Below are positions 48,987-58,518 of a stretch of 64,000 nt of DNA, piece by piece. The number at the start of each line of letters is the position of its first letter. The stretch's first letter is position 1. Position numbers and translations under genes: made by a program. The notes under the pieces were generated by a model. That model did no database searches. It worked only from the letters and a program-made list of their open reading frames with translations, and was not told the origin of the DNA. This DNA is from Nocardiopsis eucommiae (GTDB lineage Bacteria > Actinomycetota > Actinomycetes > Streptosporangiales > Streptosporangiaceae). The DNA lies in NCBI GenBank assembly GCA_018388625.1, contig CP074403.1, forward strand, positions 42,299-106,298, written 5' to 3'.

Positions 48987-49549
48987 GAGGAAAACCCTCC
49001 TCAACCACAGACCACCCGCACCCGGCCCTGAGGCCCCTCCCCTTCCTGGATCCCCGCGTTCCCGCCGGAGGCATGAGTCTTGACCTGGGCCCCGCGCGCT
49101 CCCGCACCAGGCGATCAAGGCAGAGGATCGCCTAGCTCTCCTGGGCCGCCCGAGACGGTCCAGGAGAGCGTCCGGCGTCGACCACCACCAGCCCCACGCT
49201 CTTGGCCCCACATCCGCCTCCTGGTGGCCCGCCACGTTTGGTCTCGCGGCCCCGCTCACGTACTTCGCCCCCACGCGTGCGCTCACGTGCCCACCCCCGT
49301 TCCCTCGCGGGTCGCACGCCTGGTGCGGGTGGGGTGGGAGCGCGGGGACGGCTCCTGTGGCTCGTGGACTTCGAGGCACGGGCTCCAAACACGACTGGCG
49401 GGCCGCCGAAGGCGGTCGCGCCGTCCTTGGCCTGGACCCGACGTAGGAGGGTCTGGTCGAGGACGGTGCCAGGGGTGGGGTGGCTCGGTCGTCGTGTTCG
49501 GGGGCCGTGGCCTCGAAGTCCACGAGGCAGGGGGGCGGTTCCCGTGTTC
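48987..49549. other. Region without a clear gene
   Basis: Long minus-strand open frames extend here from the HTH-module gene but lose motif content (Arg/Pro/Gly only). I cannot decide where that gene ends. Confidence 0.35.
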
Positions 49550-50287
49550 TCAGTCCGTGTCGGTGGGGGCGTGGCGGGGGAGGCGGTGCCTCCGGTGGGG
49601 GAGCGGTATCCGGCGACGCTGCCGGGGCGGTTGTTCCACCAGTCGAGGAGGTCCTTGAGGTGGAATTTGGCTCGGGTGTGTGGGGGAGGCGGTCGGGTCG
49701 GTGGCCCTCGATGGTGTCGGGGAGGGCGTGGGGGGTCTTGCGTTTGTATTGGGAGACGGTGCTGCGGTTGACGCCGATGAGGGTGGCGAAGCGGCCGAGG
49801 GTGACCTCGCTGTGGGGGTCGTGGCCGGGTAGGTCGACGGTTTTGTTGCGGCGGGGTTCGAAGGGGGTGAGTTTGGCGGGGTCGTAGAGGCCGACTTGGA
49901 CGCTGCCTCGGGTGATGGGTGGGCGGTTGTTCCACCAGTGGACGAGGTCGGCGAGGCGGTAGTGGTGGGTGGGGCGGCCGCGGGTGGGGTGGGTGGGTGT
50001 GGGGAGGGGGTGGGGAGGAGGTTGGGGTCTTTGTCGCGGGTTTGGGTGACTAGGTGGGTGGAGACGTCGATGAGGGTGGCGAAGGCGGTGAGGGTGGTGG
50101 GGGTGTCGGGGTCGTGGTCGGGTGGGTCGATGGGGGTGGGGTGTTGGTAGCGGATGAGGGTGCGGGTGGTTTCGGGGGTGGGGAAGTCGGGGTTGTCGTA
50201 GGGGAGTTGGCGTAGGGCGTAGCTTTCGCTGAGGCCGTGGCGTTGGGCCCATTGGGCGAGGGTGATCAGGCCGTCGGGGTCGTTCAT
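49550..50287 (-). CDS. Putative DNA-binding protein with duplicated HTH + WWNNRP modules (two frame breaks)
   Basis: From ATG 50287: MNDPDGLITLAQWAQRHGLS, then module 1 (TLTAFATLIDVSTHLVTQTR ... RLADLVHWWNNRPPITRG) and module 2 (VTLGRFATLIGVNRSTVSQY ... LKDLLDWWNNRPGSVAG). Breaks near 50010 and 49680 sit in C-runs. The C-terminal end is unclear; an open frame continues to about 49132. Likely a plasmid regulator. Not a family I recognise. Confidence 0.5.
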   Translation of the reverse strand: MNDPDGLITLAQWAQRHGLSESYALRQLPYDNPDFPTPETTRTLIRYQHPTPIDPPDHDPDTPTTLTAFATLIDVSTHLVTQTRDKDPNLLPTPSPHPPTPPAAAPPTTTASPTSSTGGTTAHPSPEAASKSASTTPPNSPPSNPAATKPSTYPATTPTARSPSAASPPSSASTAAPSPNTNARPPTPSPTPSRATDPTASPTHPSQIPPQGPPRLVEQPPRQRRRIPLPHRRHRLPRHAPTDTD

Positions 50288-50357
50288 GTGGGCTCTCGTG
50301 TTTTGGGTAGACTGCTGGAGTCTCCTGGCCCGTGATGCGGGTGGGGTGGCTTCTGTT

Positions 50358-50419
50358 GGGCGGCTCGGGGTACCACCCCGTTTTCGGGGCCCCGTGAGGG
50401 GATCCGGGCCGCCCTTTTT
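50358..50419 (+). terminator. Multi-arm hairpin followed by a T tract
   Basis: GGGCGGCTCGG pairs with CCGGGCCGCCC, enclosing GGTACCACC, CGGGG and GGGGAT arms, and ends in TTTTT. On the plus strand it is an intrinsic-terminator shape; no plus-strand gene precedes it, so it may end a small RNA or an antisense transcript. Confidence 0.55.
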
Positions 50420-50590
50420 GTTTCCTCCAGCGGTTCCCATGGTACTGACTTTTGGGGTGTCGGGAGAGCCCGTGTTGGTGTGGCTGGGGCGGGTTTCGTG
50501 GGTGTCGTTGAGGCTCGCACCCTGGGTTCCCAGGCTCGCTACGACGGCGGGATCTGTGCGCGGGGGCCGTGGGCGTGAGGAGCGGGGACG

Positions 50591-50616
50591 GCCCCCGACC
50601 TGGGCAGGTCGGGGGC
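50591..50616 (-). terminator. Terminator hairpin
   Basis: GCCCCCGACCT / AGGTCGGGGGC around GGGC, 12 bp beyond the stop of the gene at 50628. Confidence 0.8.
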
Positions 50617-50627
50617 TGTCGTGGTGT

Positions 50628-50981
50628 TCAGCCGCAGTCGAGTCCGCAGCCGGGGCAGATGAGGACTTCACCCTGAGAGTCGGCCAACCGTTGCCCGGGG
50701 CCGGAGAAGACCTCGCAGAACTCGGGCCGTGAAGCGGGCCATGTGCCCTGGACGACGCGCCGTCCGGGGTAGACGAAGTCAACGGTGAAGCTGTTCACCT
50801 CTTCCTGATTGCCTTGGTCGTCCGTGCCGGGGTGCCCGTGCCAGTAGACCTTCTCCTCTCGCCAGGTGTACCCCTGGGGCAGGGGTCCGGGCTCGTAGGG
50901 CGGCAGCTGATCCGCTGGGAGCAGCGAGTGGATGTGCTCCTGCGCTCCGGGGAGGGCGAGAGCGGAGTTAGCGGTGCTCAT
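50628..50981 (-). CDS. Hypothetical protein with C-terminal Cys motif
   Basis: 117 residues from ATG 50981 (AAGGCGG). MSTANSALALPGAQEHIHSL, TWREEKVYWHGHPGTDDQGN, and an end with LICPGCGLDCG that could bind zinc. Preceded by one copy of an 82-bp intergenic block. Unassigned. Confidence 0.6.
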   Translation of the reverse strand: MSTANSALALPGAQEHIHSLLPADQLPPYEPGPLPQGYTWREEKVYWHGHPGTDDQGNQEEVNSFTVDFVYPGRRVVQGTWPASRPEFCEVFSGPGQRLADSQGEVLICPGCGLDCG

Positions 50982-51051
50982 GGGGTCCGCCTTCTGTGTT
51001 GAGTTATCAAGTGGTGCCTTGTGGAGGTGCCGTGGTCGCGGGTTCGGGGTG

Positions 51052-51133
51052 GGGCGACGGAGTGAATGCGTCAGCACCCGTAGGGCGCGACGTAGTCGCG
51101 TTCACGCAGTCGTCCCAGTCCGGTTCCGTGACA
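51052..51133. repeat. Repeated intergenic block, copy 1
   Basis: About 82 bp similar to 51371-51453 and 51841-51923 (shared GGGCG.GCGGAGTG..TGCGT, GGGCGCGA.GT.GTCG, GTTCACG.AGTCG). Lies 71 bp 5' of the gene at 50628-50981. Confidence 0.65.
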
Positions 51134-51370
51134 GGCTTCGGGAACAAGGGCCACTTGGTGGTTCAACGGTGAGGCGGGCGGCGTGCACTGGCTGTGGGGT
51201 GTTGCTGAGGCGGGGAGTGGGTCTTGGCCGCTGTCGGTGTGGGTTGGTCTGGTGTCCTTGGGCGTGCGGAGAACCAGCGGGTGTGTTGGCTGGTGGGGAG
51301 TGGTCGTGGCTGGCTTGGCGAGTCCAGTGGGCGTGGTGGCGTCTGAGCTGGAGGAGAGCCGCCTTGTGGG

Positions 51371-51453
51371 GTCGAGCGGAGTGAGTGCGTGAGCACCTGT
51401 GGGGCGCGACGTGGTCGGGTTCACGGAGTCGGCCCGGCCTGGTTCCGTGGCAG
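51371..51453. repeat. Repeated intergenic block, copy 2
   Basis: Same block; no gene with a start and ribosome site follows it on the minus strand (51140-51370 holds nothing I can support), so its gene may be lost. Confidence 0.6.
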
Positions 51454-51560
51454 GGTTTGAGCGCGAGGGGCCTGGGTGACTCGACGTGAGGTGGGTGGAG
51501 GGCGCTCGCCGGGGTTCGCGGTCGAGGAGGGTTGGGGGTGCCTCCTCGACCGTGGCGGTT

Positions 51561-51773
51561 CTAGGCGTCGTAGCCGTTGTGGATCAGGGTGCGTTTTTCG
51601 TCGCGCCACTGGCGGCGCTGGAGCTTGGCGCCGCTCCTGCGGATGTGGGGTCCTTGGCGGCGTCGCGTCTGGGGGTGGTCCAGGTGGGCGTCTTTGGATT
51701 CGGAGGAGTAGAACAGTCGCTCCAGCCGGTCCGTCTGGGGGCGTTTCACCTTCGGTTCGGTGTGGACGGGCAT
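51561..51773 (-). CDS. Small basic hypothetical protein
   Basis: 70 residues from ATG 51773 (AAGAGG). MPVHTEPKVKRPQTDRLERL, LQRRQWRDEKRTLIHNGYDA. Unrecognised. Confidence 0.55.
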   Translation of the reverse strand: MPVHTEPKVKRPQTDRLERLFYSSESKDAHLDHPQTRRRQGPHIRRSGAKLQRRQWRDEKRTLIHNGYDA

Positions 51774-51840
51774 CGTGACCTCTTCTTTTGGTCGGTGGGT
51801 GTTGCTCCTGGTGTGGGTGCCTGGGCCGCGGGTTCGGGGT

Positions 51841-51923
51841 GGGGCGAGCGGAGTGCATGCGTGGGCGCCCGAAGGGCGCGAGGTGGTCGCGTTCACGGAG
51901 TCGGCCCGGCCGGGTTCGGTGGC
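51841..51923. repeat. Repeated intergenic block, copy 3
   Basis: Same block, 68 bp 5' of the small gene at 51561-51773; the matching spacing with copy 1 suggests a leader or regulatory element. Confidence 0.65.
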
Positions 51924-52026
51924 GGGCTCCGTCGCCAGGGGCGGGACGCCGATGTGGGGGAGGGGTGTGGGTGCGGCGCTGGGGTGTGGTGGGTGTGGGG
52001 GCGGCGGGGCCGCCCCCACGAGGGGG

Positions 52027-52181
52027 TTAGACGGTCGGGGGAGGTCGTGTCCGGCGGCCAGGTCCAGGAGGTGGTCGTCGTAGGCGGTGTCGGTGGCGGG
52101 GGACCCGTCCTGGGTCAGGAAGCCGTTCTCGGTGGTGTCCCAGGCGGCGGTGGCGTTGGCCTTGGGGGTGGTGGCGCTCAT
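52027..52181 (-). CDS. 51-residue acidic peptide gene (one frame break)
   Basis: ATG 52181 with a perfect AGGAGG. MSATTPKANATAAWDTTENG, TAYDDHLLDLAAGHDLPP; adding one C at CTCCCCCGACC (near 52040) gives the stop TAA at 52027, just before a GGGGGCGG/CCGCCCCC hairpin. Plausible short gene or peptide precursor. Confidence 0.5.
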
Positions 52182-52268
52182 GGGGTCCTCCTGGCGCGTT
52201 CCCCTGTGCGGGGCCGCGTTGGCGTGTTCTGACGCCCTGAGCAGCGCAGGCGGTGAAGGGCGGGGTGT

Positions 52269-52388
52269 CAACTCGGTGGCCCGTTCGGGCGTGGTGTTTC
52301 GCCCCGTCCGGGGCAAGGGGTGCCGACGGAGTCGGCTCCTTTGTCGCGGGGCGAAAGACCTCGTTCGGACGGAGTAGCCGCCGGGTTG
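52269..52388 (-). ncRNA. 120-bp structured element, copy 1
   Basis: About 92% identical to 54229-54348. Outer stem CAACTCGGTGGC/GCCGCCGGGTTG, middle stem TTTCGCCCCG/CGGGGCGAAAG, inner hairpin GCCGACGGAGTCGGC. It lies 88 bp 5' of the peptide gene at 52181. Could be a leader RNA or a MITE; strand assumed from that gene. Confidence 0.5.
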
Positions 52389-52765
52389 ACTCCCCGTCCG
52401 CGCCTGCGACGCTCGTGGGGGCAGAGCACGGCGGGCTCGTGCGGGGGTGGGGTGGGGGGCGTGTGGGTGCCGGGGCCGAGGGCGGGGGTGCTGCGGGTGT
52501 GGGGAGCGCGGTGCCCTCGGCGGGCACCCGGGGCGCACGGCGGGCGCGGGGGCGCACGGCGGGCACCCGGGGAGCACCCGGGTGCCGGGGCGGCTCGGGG
52601 CGGGTTCGACGGGGTCACTCTTGGTCCCACGTCGCTTGCTGTTCGCCTTTGGTTGGGACCTCATCAGCCGGTCTGGGCGACCGCTCTGCCCTGGCCTCAT
52701 GCGCTGGTGTTCGGCCAGCGCATGAGGCCACGGACCCGAGACTCAGGATCCGCTGAGAAGGACCC
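52389..52765. other. No gene seen
   Basis: GC-rich, with tandem GCGCACGGCGGGCACCCGGG words at about 52530-52580. No coding signal. Confidence 0.45.
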
Positions 52766-53496
52766 TTAGTCGCGCACTCGTTCAAAGCCCATGTGGGTGC
52801 TGGTCATAACCGGGCAGGGGTGTCCATTCTTGGAGACGTCGATCGATCCGTTGTGGGTCGTGATGTCGATGGGTCCGGGGTGGAAGCGTCGACGTTGATG
52901 TTGCCGCTGTGGGCACTGATCTGGGTGTGGGTGCCGGTCGAGGCCATGCGTACATTGCCGTTGAAGGTGGTGACGTTCGTGTTGCCGGTGGCGTGCCTGA
53001 TGGTGATGTTGCCGTTGTGGCTGTGGCAGGTGGCGTTCTGTGCTGAGTCGATGTTCAGTTCCGCGTTGTGACCACTGAAGTGGATCGTCTCGAGGTGGCC
53101 GATGGTCCGCACTGATCCGTTGGTGGCATGGGCGTGGAGGTTGGAGCCCTGGGGGAGTCGCACGGTCGCGGTGATCGTTTCGCTCATCGTCATCGTTCCG
53201 TTCTCGATGACGTGGCGCCCGGCGAAGTTGTTGACCATGATCACCGTCGCGTCGTTGGAGTAGTTGAGTGTGATGCCGTTGGTCGTCCGCGCAGAGGCGG
53301 CCTCCGGCAAGCGGATGTCCCAGTGGCCGTGTGTGCTGGTGCAGGTGAGCGCGTCGATGACCTCGGGTGCTGCGGAGAGTTCCAGCGTGGCTCGCGTCAG
53401 GTTGGGGACGACCTCAACGGTCAGATCGAGGGTGTCGGCTTCGAGGGTGAGGTTCTGTGGGCCTGTGGTCGGAGCGGAACGGATCACGGTGGGCAT
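52766..53496 (-). CDS. DUF4097-like beta-helix protein (one frame break)
   Basis: About 243 residues from ATG 53496 (AAGGAGA). Repeated short strands: TNGITLNYSNDATVIMVNNF, SNLHAHATNGSVRTIGHLET, GNITIRHATGNTNVTTFNGN. A missing C near 52877 leads to DITTHNGSIDVSKNGHPCPV and the stop. DUF4097 proteins are putative adhesins or membrane-damage-related; no signal peptide here. Confidence 0.75.
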
Positions 53497-53600
53497 GTGG
53501 GGGTGTCTCCTTGGTGTGTGGCCTGGGCGCTCACATCCACCAGGCGAAGTTGGTGGTCTGGGGCGGTAGTCCGAGGAGTGGGCGTGGTGGACAGAGAACA

Positions 53601-53632
53601 TCGGGGCCACCCGTGTCCATGGGTGGCCCCGA
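53601..53632. terminator. Hairpin between genes
   Basis: TCGGGGCCACCC / GGGTGGCCCCGA around an 8-nt loop. Confidence 0.7.
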
Positions 53633-53656
53633 CGGAGGAGAGCAATCAAGGGGTGA

Positions 53657-53678
53657 GGGGCGGGCCTCGGCCCGCCCC
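53657..53678 (-). terminator. Terminator hairpin
   Basis: GGGGCGGGCC / GGCCCGCCCC, eight bases past the stop of the gene at 53687. Confidence 0.75.
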
Positions 53679-53686
53679 TCTAGGAG

Positions 53687-54124
53687 CTAGTTGCTCTTGG
53701 GCTCCAGGTACTCGCGTCCGGCGCCCTCCTCCGGGGTGAAGTTGATGTGGTTCAGGACCCACCGGAGTTCCGCGTAGGTGCGGCCGTTGTAGGTGTTGGT
53801 GACGGCGTACATGTCGCCGAGGTGGAAGGTCGCGGCAACGTCGGGGACCGTCTGGGACTTGGGGAAGCGGGTCTGCACCGTGGAGATCAGGTAGTCGGGG
53901 ACGAAGATGGAGAGGAGGCGCGACTTCTGTTCGCCCTCTTCGGTGATGGAGATGGTCTTGACCCGCAGGAGGGAGTAGTGCCCGCCGTCCTTCTTCGTTC
54001 CGTGGACCACCTTGACGATGAATCCCGTCACCTTGCACTCCACGAAGCTGTTGACCTGCCACCGAAGGTCGTGAACCGGGATCTGGGTGGAGCGCTGGAG
54101 AGCCGTCTTCTTGTTCGTAGCCAT
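53687..54124 (-). CDS. Hypothetical beta-rich protein, possibly OB-fold
   Basis: 145 residues from ATG 54124 (GAAGGGAAC). NSFVECKVTGFIVKVVHGTK, SRLLSIFVPDYLISTVQTRF, MYAVTNTYNGRTYAELRWVL. Strand pattern and plasmid context suggest a single-strand-DNA-binding-like role; no firm family match. Confidence 0.6.
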   Translation of the reverse strand: MATNKKTALQRSTQIPVHDLRWQVNSFVECKVTGFIVKVVHGTKKDGGHYSLLRVKTISITEEGEQKSRLLSIFVPDYLISTVQTRFPKSQTVPDVAATFHLGDMYAVTNTYNGRTYAELRWVLNHINFTPEEGAGREYLEPKSN

Positions 54125-54228
54125 GGTCGTTGTTCCCTTCGGTCCGCCGGGGTCCGCTGTTCTTCAGCGGCGAGAGGGCCCGTGCCCTCTCTGGCTGGTC
54201 GACGTCCGTGGTGCGGGAGGACGGAGGG

Positions 54229-54348
54229 CAACTCGGTGGCCCGTTCGGGCGTGATGTTTCGCCCCGCCCGGGGCAAGGGGTGCCGACGGAGTCGGCTCCC
54301 TTGTCGCGGGGCGAAAGATCTCGAACGGACGGAACAGCCGCCGAGTTG
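54229..54348 (-). ncRNA. 120-bp structured element, copy 2
   Basis: Partner of 52269-52388. Differences preserve pairing (outer stem CAACTCGG/CCGAGTTG is perfect here, G-T paired in copy 1). It lies 105 bp 5' of the gene at 54124, in the same orientation as copy 1. Confidence 0.5.
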
Positions 54349-55062
54349 ACCGGAGGACGAGTGCGCCACAGTCTGGCCAAGGCCAGGTGAGGGGACGGGG
54401 TCGACCACCGAAGGACAGTGGCCGTTCGGACCGATGGGTGGGGACACCGTCATGGCGGCGAAGGAGATATCGCGGACATGAGTCACGTCCGTGGCGGTTT
54501 CGCGGCGACGGTAGGAGAGCGGAGGGCGCGGGGTGGTGCGGCGCTGTCTGTAGGGCCACGGGGGAGGAGGCGCTCCGGTCGCTTCTGTAGGTGGTCCCGG
54601 ATCGGAGCCGTGGGGTGGTGCGAGGTGGGCTCCGTTCGGATCCGTTTTCGAGGTCGGTCTGAGTAGGCGAGCCGAGATCGTGGGTTGGAGGGCGTGGGCT
54701 CGTGGTCTATTACCGGGTAATACCGCCCCCGGTTCGGGGGCGATCGCGCGGGTGACCAGGTCGGGGTTGGCCCAGGAGCAGCCCGGGGTGGTTGGCCAGG
54801 TTCGGTATCGGTCGAAGCTGGAGGTGAGAGCGCCCCCGTCGGGGCCCCGGGGGCGCTCCACCCTCCACACTCAGCTCGTTCGTGAGGGGAGCTGGTTGAT
54901 GTGTTCTACCGGGCGCGATGCGGGCTCGTGGTGTCCGTGATCGGACACGGCTGATTTTGGTTCTCTTCCCCTGTTGGGCGGCGGTCTCGTGGGTGAGAAC
55001 TAGATGAGTGTTTCCACGGGGTGCGTGGTCTGAGCATGAGGCGAGGGGGCCCAGGGTCGAGT
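54349..55062. other. Intergenic region without a supported gene
   Basis: Contains the palindrome TATTACCGGGTAATA (54708-54722) and a TGTCCGTGATCGGACA dyad near 54940. No coding signal. Confidence 0.45.
54708..54722. promoter_or_regulatory. 15-bp palindrome, copy 1
   Basis: TATTACC-G-GGTAATA. The same site with flanking TC...CCG recurs at 63656-63670; A/T-rich arms in GC-rich DNA indicate a regulator-binding site. Confidence 0.5.
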
Positions 55063-55063
55063 T

Positions 55064-55777
55064 GTGACGCAAGGCCTGAACTCCTTCGAGGTCCGGTGGT
55101 TGCGCCACGCCCGCACTCACCTGTTCCAGCAGTTCCCCTACCTGCCCCAACAGAGCGGCTACAACAAGCGCCTACGCAAAGCTGCCGGACTGAACCAGAC
55201 CCTCATTCGCCACCTGGCCACCGGCACCGGCGCCTGGACCGACAATGTGTGAGTCCTCGATTCCACGCCGGTCGAACGCGCCCGCTCCCGCGAGATAGTC
55301 CAACGCTCGGACCTGACGGCATGGGCCGCCTACGGGTGCTGCGTCCCGCTCCCGGTTCCTTTGGGGGCTGCGCCCGCACCTGGTGTGTACACCAGGCGGC
55401 CTCCCAATCGCCTTCGCCCTGCCCAGTGCCAAGGTCGACGAGCGCACCACCCCGGTGGACATGTTCGGGGTCGACCCCGGCCTAGTCGCCCAACGCCCGG
55501 GCAGACGCTGATAGCGGACAAGAACTGTGACGGGCGCGACTTCGAACGCGCTTTGGCCGAAGCGGGCCTGCATCTGCTGCGGCCGTTGCGGCAGGTCATC
55601 GAGTCCATCAACCAGACGTTCAAGGGCCAGCTGAACCTGGAGCGCCACGGCGGACGCACTCCGGGTGGGGTGATCGCCCGGGTGCTCCAGCGGTTCCTGG
55701 CGCTGACCGCGGTGATCTGGCACAAGGGTCGCACCGGGCAACCGGTCCTACGATCGTTGACGGCCTACGACCACTGA
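55064..55777 (+). pseudogene. IS982-family-like transposase, inactivated
   Basis: Matches in all frames: QQSGYNKRLRKAAGLNQTLI, DSTPVERARSREIVQRSDLT, GQTLIADKNCDGRDFERALA (DDE Asp), then PLRQVIESINQTFKGQLNLE and HGGRTPGGVIARVLQRFLAL. At least one stop, several frame changes and a deletion between LHLLRPL and RQVIES. No clear terminal inverted repeats found. Confidence 0.78.
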
Positions 55778-55990
55778 TCCCTTGGAATCACTCATCTTGA
55801 GGCGGCCGCTGGCATAGATAAGTTCACCCGTGCCTCGTCTCAAGGTGCGGCTCCCCTGTGACGGCATGTACGGAAGAGAGGCAGGTGTCGCGATGGTGTT
55901 CGGACGTGGGGTGTTGTTCTCGGGTCGCGGGGCGCTGGTAGGACCGAACGGTACGGTGAGGCTGATGACGTTGAGGTCTCAGGGGGGACT
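55778..55990. other. Intergenic region
   Basis: Promoter region for the phosphotransferase gene; nothing else seen. Confidence 0.4.
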
Positions 55991-56812
55991 ATGGGTCAGT
56001 TGACCAGCACCCATGAGATCGAGGAGCGCGCTAGCACCGTGATCAAGCGCTACCGTTCCTGGGACCGTGGGGAACCTCAGGTGGAGTGGCGAGCTTTGAC
56101 GCTGTTGGCTGAATACGCTCCGGGTTTGGCCGCTTCGCCTTTGAGGTTCGCGGCTGATTCCGGATCTCCCATGGTGGTCATGTCTCGGTTGAACGGTGTG
56201 CCTTTGAGGGGTGGGGTCGTGGACTCGCTCAAGGTCGTCGAAGTGGCTCGGGCGGTTCACGAACTACATACGGCGGTTCCTGAACACGTGTTGAACTCGC
56301 TGCCGCCGAGTTCTTGGAATCCCGCCGTGGCTGTTTCCAAGGCCAGGAGGTGGAGGGCTGAGGAGGTCGGGTCTGACGATCGCTGGGGGCGCACGGTGGC
56401 CAGGGCGTTCGGTGTTGGGACTGGCTGGGTCGAGGAGCACAGGCTGGACGCGGTCGTTGAGGCTGATGTCGAACCGGTCTTTGGCATGGCGGATGGGAAT
56501 CTGGCCAACTACTTGTGGGATGGGTCCAGGGTGAGGTTGGTGGACTTCGAGGACTCGGGGAGAAGCGATCGTTGTTTCGAGATCGCCGAGTTGGTCGAGC
56601 ATCCTTCCGTGTGGGTGGACAGTCGGACCGATGTCCCCGCGCTGCTGGCGTGTATGAGGTTGTCGCACGCTGAGGAGAAGAGGTTTCTCGTGCTTCGGCG
56701 GGTGCTGGCGTTCTTGTGGTTGATCATGATGCTGCCTGGGAGGGAGGGCCATAGGCGCAACCCTCCGGGTGCCCTCGAGTCCCAGGCCCGGCATGTGTTG
56801 TCCCTAGCCTGA
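55991..56812 (+). CDS. Aminoglycoside phosphotransferase (APH)-like kinase
   Basis: 273 residues behind AGGGGGG. N-lobe PMVVMSRLNGVPL, catalytic loop MADGNLANYLWD (Asp and Asn present; the usual His is Met) and metal motif RLVDFEDSGRSDR. Family members phosphorylate small molecules. Convergent with the sugar/nucleotide cluster and separated from it by a terminator. Confidence 0.85.
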   Translation: MGQLTSTHEIEERASTVIKRYRSWDRGEPQVEWRALTLLAEYAPGLAASPLRFAADSGSPMVVMSRLNGVPLRGGVVDSLKVVEVARAVHELHTAVPEHVLNSLPPSSWNPAVAVSKARRWRAEEVGSDDRWGRTVARAFGVGTGWVEEHRLDAVVEADVEPVFGMADGNLANYLWDGSRVRLVDFEDSGRSDRCFEIAELVEHPSVWVDSRTDVPALLACMRLSHAEEKRFLVLRRVLAFLWLIMMLPGREGHRRNPPGALESQARHVLSLA

Positions 56813-56876
56813 AGGCCGTTTCGGGCTCTGGTGCTTGTCGATTGATGGGCTCCGCGCTGCGCTGACCTACGAGGGC

Positions 56877-56906
56877 GCGTGCTGAGGCCGGTTGGCCTCA
56901 GCACGC
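56877..56906. terminator. Bidirectional terminator
   Basis: GCGTGCTGAGGCC / GGCCTCAGCACGC around GGTT, between convergent genes. Confidence 0.88.
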
Positions 56907-56923
56907 GCGGCCCCTATCCGGGG

Positions 56924-58479
56924 CTAGTGGGAATCGGCCTGCGTCAGGGTCTCGTCGTAGAGCCGCTCGTACTGGTCGGTCACGGCCGACCAGCTGAAGT
57001 TGGCTCGCACATGCTCGACTCCGTTCTGTGCTCGCAGTCGTCGTTCAGCGGGGTGAGCGAGAGCCTTCGTCAGAGTGGCCGCCAGGTCGGAGACGTCGTC
57101 TGGCTTGACGGTCCATCCATTGGCCTGGGGCCCCTCGGAGGTGATGAGGGTGGCCGGTCCACCGGTGTTTGTCGCCACGGGCGGGGTGCCGCACGCTTGG
57201 GCCTCGATGTAGACCATGCCGAAGGATTCGTTCACGGCGGGCGCCGCCATGAGGTCGGCGCAGTTCATTCCCAGCGGGAGTTCGTCATGGCCCCGCCAGC
57301 CGATGAAGTAGACGTCCTCGCTGATTCCGAGTCGGCGGGCCGTGATCAGCGGGTGCTCTCCTTCCGCCTCTCCGGGGTAGCCTCCCCAGACCAACAGCAC
57401 GGGGCGCACCTGGGAGGTGCGCACTACGTTGGCGAACGCCTCGAGGAGCAAGTCGAGCCGTTTGACCTGCTGGTATCGCCCGACCCAGAGAAGAGTGGGG
57501 CGGAGTCGGCCTCGTGTGTCGTACATTCGGGCAAGGTCGGCGTCGCTGTAGCGGATGCTCCCTTCTTCCTGTCCCGGTGCCCATCCTCGGGGGTCTTCGA
57601 CCAGCCACCGGCGCAGGTAGCCCATGCGCTGTTCGTCGGTGAGGTCTCGCGGGGCGAAGTTGTTGATTTCGACCCCGTTCGGGATGACGGTGACCTCTTC
57701 GCCCGGTACGTCGAGGAGTCGGTCGATCTCATGGCGGTCGCTCTCGGAGACAGCGACGAGGCGTCCTGCTCGCTGGAGGTGGTCACGCATCCGTCGGCTC
57801 CACGTGTGCGCGTGGGGCCACTGACGCCAGTCGGTTCGGAGCAGGTTCTTCTCCTCCTGGGTGAGGGGGTAGCGGCGTTCCAGGTCTCGCAGCCGTTCGT
57901 CTCGGTTACGCTCACTCAGTTCCGGGTGCAGGTGGTCCTGGAGGAAGGCGGGTGATCCCATCTTCTGGGCCAGCCGTGTGACTTGCTGGGCTCGGTCCAG
58001 GAGCTTCAGATCGGTGCCATGGAACGTGGTCACCGATGGAGTGGTGCCATACGCGCTTCCGACGGCTTCCTGTAGGTGGCTGAGGTGGTGGAGGTGGACC
58101 AGATCCGTCTGAGCTGCGTTCAGCGTCAGGTGCCGCTTCCACGCCCGGGTGATGTGCTCGATGGTCTCGGGCTCGACCGCGGTGAAGATGCGATCGGGCG
58201 CTTGGGGCCCTCGGTCCTCGTAGGAGGGGTGGAAGGGCGCGGGTCCCTCCATGGAGGGGCCGCCTTCCTTGTAGGACTGGGCGGAGGCGGTGTAGTCCAT
58301 GGCCTCCACCTCCAGTCCGTCGTAGAAGGTCTGGGCGTTGCTGAGCTGGGAGGGCCCACCGAGAGAGCCACACAGGATGCGTGAGGTGTGGCCTCGTGAT
58401 TCGAGCTGGTGGGCGAGATATCGAATGACCTGCGCGGATCCTCCTCGGGGAAGAACTGCACCACGCTGTCGATCTTCAT
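56924..58479 (-). CDS. GT-B glycosyltransferase, family-4 type (one frame break)
   Basis: About 518 residues. ATG 58479 gives KIDSVVQFFP; a missing C near 58447 joins RGGSAQVIRYLAHQLESRGH. Middle: DLVHLHHLSHLQEAVGSAYG, VTTFHGTDLK, VIPNGVEINNF. Donor-binding half: LLWVGRYQQVKRLDLLLEAF and the EX7E-like APAVNESFGMVYIEAQACGT. Acts on a nucleotide-sugar donor; acceptor unknown. Last gene of the cluster. Confidence 0.88.
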
Positions 58480-58518
58480 TCACGCTCTCCTATTCATCGG
58501 ATGATGGGATGTATTTGG

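Noticed and set aside
51774..52026. Fusion of the 51-residue peptide to the downstream basic protein in one frame
   Set aside because: The linking segment is compositionally intergenic, the downstream gene has its own AAGAGG site, and a single C in a C-run restores a stop for the peptide.
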